Source of the DNA: Dermacentor variabilis
Taxonomy: Eukaryota; Arthropoda; Arachnida; Ixodida; Ixodidae
Reading direction: 5' to 3'
DNA length: 64,000 nucleotides
Assembly: GCF_050947875.1 (NCBI RefSeq)
Contig: NC_134569.1
Coordinates: 14,835,131 to 14,899,130, forward strand
In this document: positions 63,805-64,000 of the stretch, piece by piece
Position numbering within the stretch: position 1 is the stretch's first letter
Layout: the number at the start of each line of letters is the position of its first letter
The notes under the pieces: generated by a model
Database searches by the model: none
Told to the model about the DNA's origin: nothing
Seen by the model: the letters and a program-made list of their open reading frames with translations, nothing else
Position numbers and translations under genes: made by a program

Positions 63805-64000
63805 TGACGGGTGCATACAGGGTGCGCCAGCTAACTTTAGCCAGGGTCTCAAGATGTGCGAATGCCGCGTAGCTGCATTCGCATATGGTAATGTTGTTTG
63901 CCGTCGCTTGGAGATACATTATTTTTCATTCGACTAATTATATGACGACCCTTAATTAATCAACTTCTCAGGTGTGATAGTTAGATAAAAAGTATCAATG
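63805..64000. mobile_element. Repeat fragment related to 36675-36880, cut by the window end
   Basis: CAGGGTGCGCCAGCTAAC, GTTGTTTGCCGTCGCTTGGA and CTAATTAT/TTAATTAATCAACTTCTC blocks parallel those at 36675-36880. The family is unnamed. Confidence 0.45.

Noticed and set aside
1..64000. CRISPR arrays, bacterial operons, ribosome binding sites
   Set aside because: No direct-repeat/spacer arrays and no prokaryotic gene organisation. The content is eukaryotic repeat DNA.

Overview
This window looks like repeat-rich intergenic (or intronic) DNA of an arthropod, most likely a hard tick (Ixodidae). The reasons are the mix of repeat families: several tRNA-headed SINEs of the type described in Rhipicephalus as Ruka, CR1-, RTE- and I-type LINEs, a Gypsy LTR element, and long (AT)n and (AC)n tracts. 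The organism call is inference from family recognition and was not checked against a database. I found no host protein-coding gene, rRNA or ordinary tRNA gene that I can defend. Many open frames in the GC-rich stretches are open on both strands at once and look like composition artefacts.

Layout: 0.8-4.8 kb holds two copies of a TIR element, a tRNA-derived SINE and a CR1 relic. 9.4-13.7 kb (minus strand) is an almost complete CR1-type LINE. 14-18 kb holds simple repeats, a long palindrome, a SINE and a probable solo LTR. 21.9-25.8 kb (minus) is a young Gypsy element with 684-bp LTRs and a gag-RT-RNase H fusion frame. 30.5-33.9 kb (plus) is a decayed CR1 interrupted by a 1.3-kb TTAA-flanked DNA element. 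34-43 kb holds SINEs, TIR elements and fragments. 45-50 kb has two 5'-truncated RTE copies in opposite orientation and more LINE relics. 50-55 kb is mainly SINEs and a GC-rich block. 55.8-61.4 kb (plus) is a full-length, apparently intact I-superfamily LINE with target-site duplications, followed by an older LINE relic and a further SINE.

Most notable is the CR1 element. Its ORF1 contains a canonical 2A-like ribosome-skipping motif (GDVELNPGP). ORF1 and the endonuclease/RT frame lie in the same reading frame, separated by one UAG, with no AUG upstream of the endonuclease catalytic residues. That suggests an unusual expression strategy: 2A skipping at the N terminus plus stop-codon readthrough, reinitiation or non-AUG start for ORF2. 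The Gypsy element is a second point of interest: near-identical LTRs flank an in-frame deletion derivative that lacks protease and integrase, so it was probably mobilised in trans and recently.

The autonomous-type elements (I LINE, and formerly CR1, RTE and Gypsy) supply reverse transcriptase and endonuclease. The SINEs, the deleted Gypsy and the TIR elements encode no complete enzymes and are presumably mobilised in trans.
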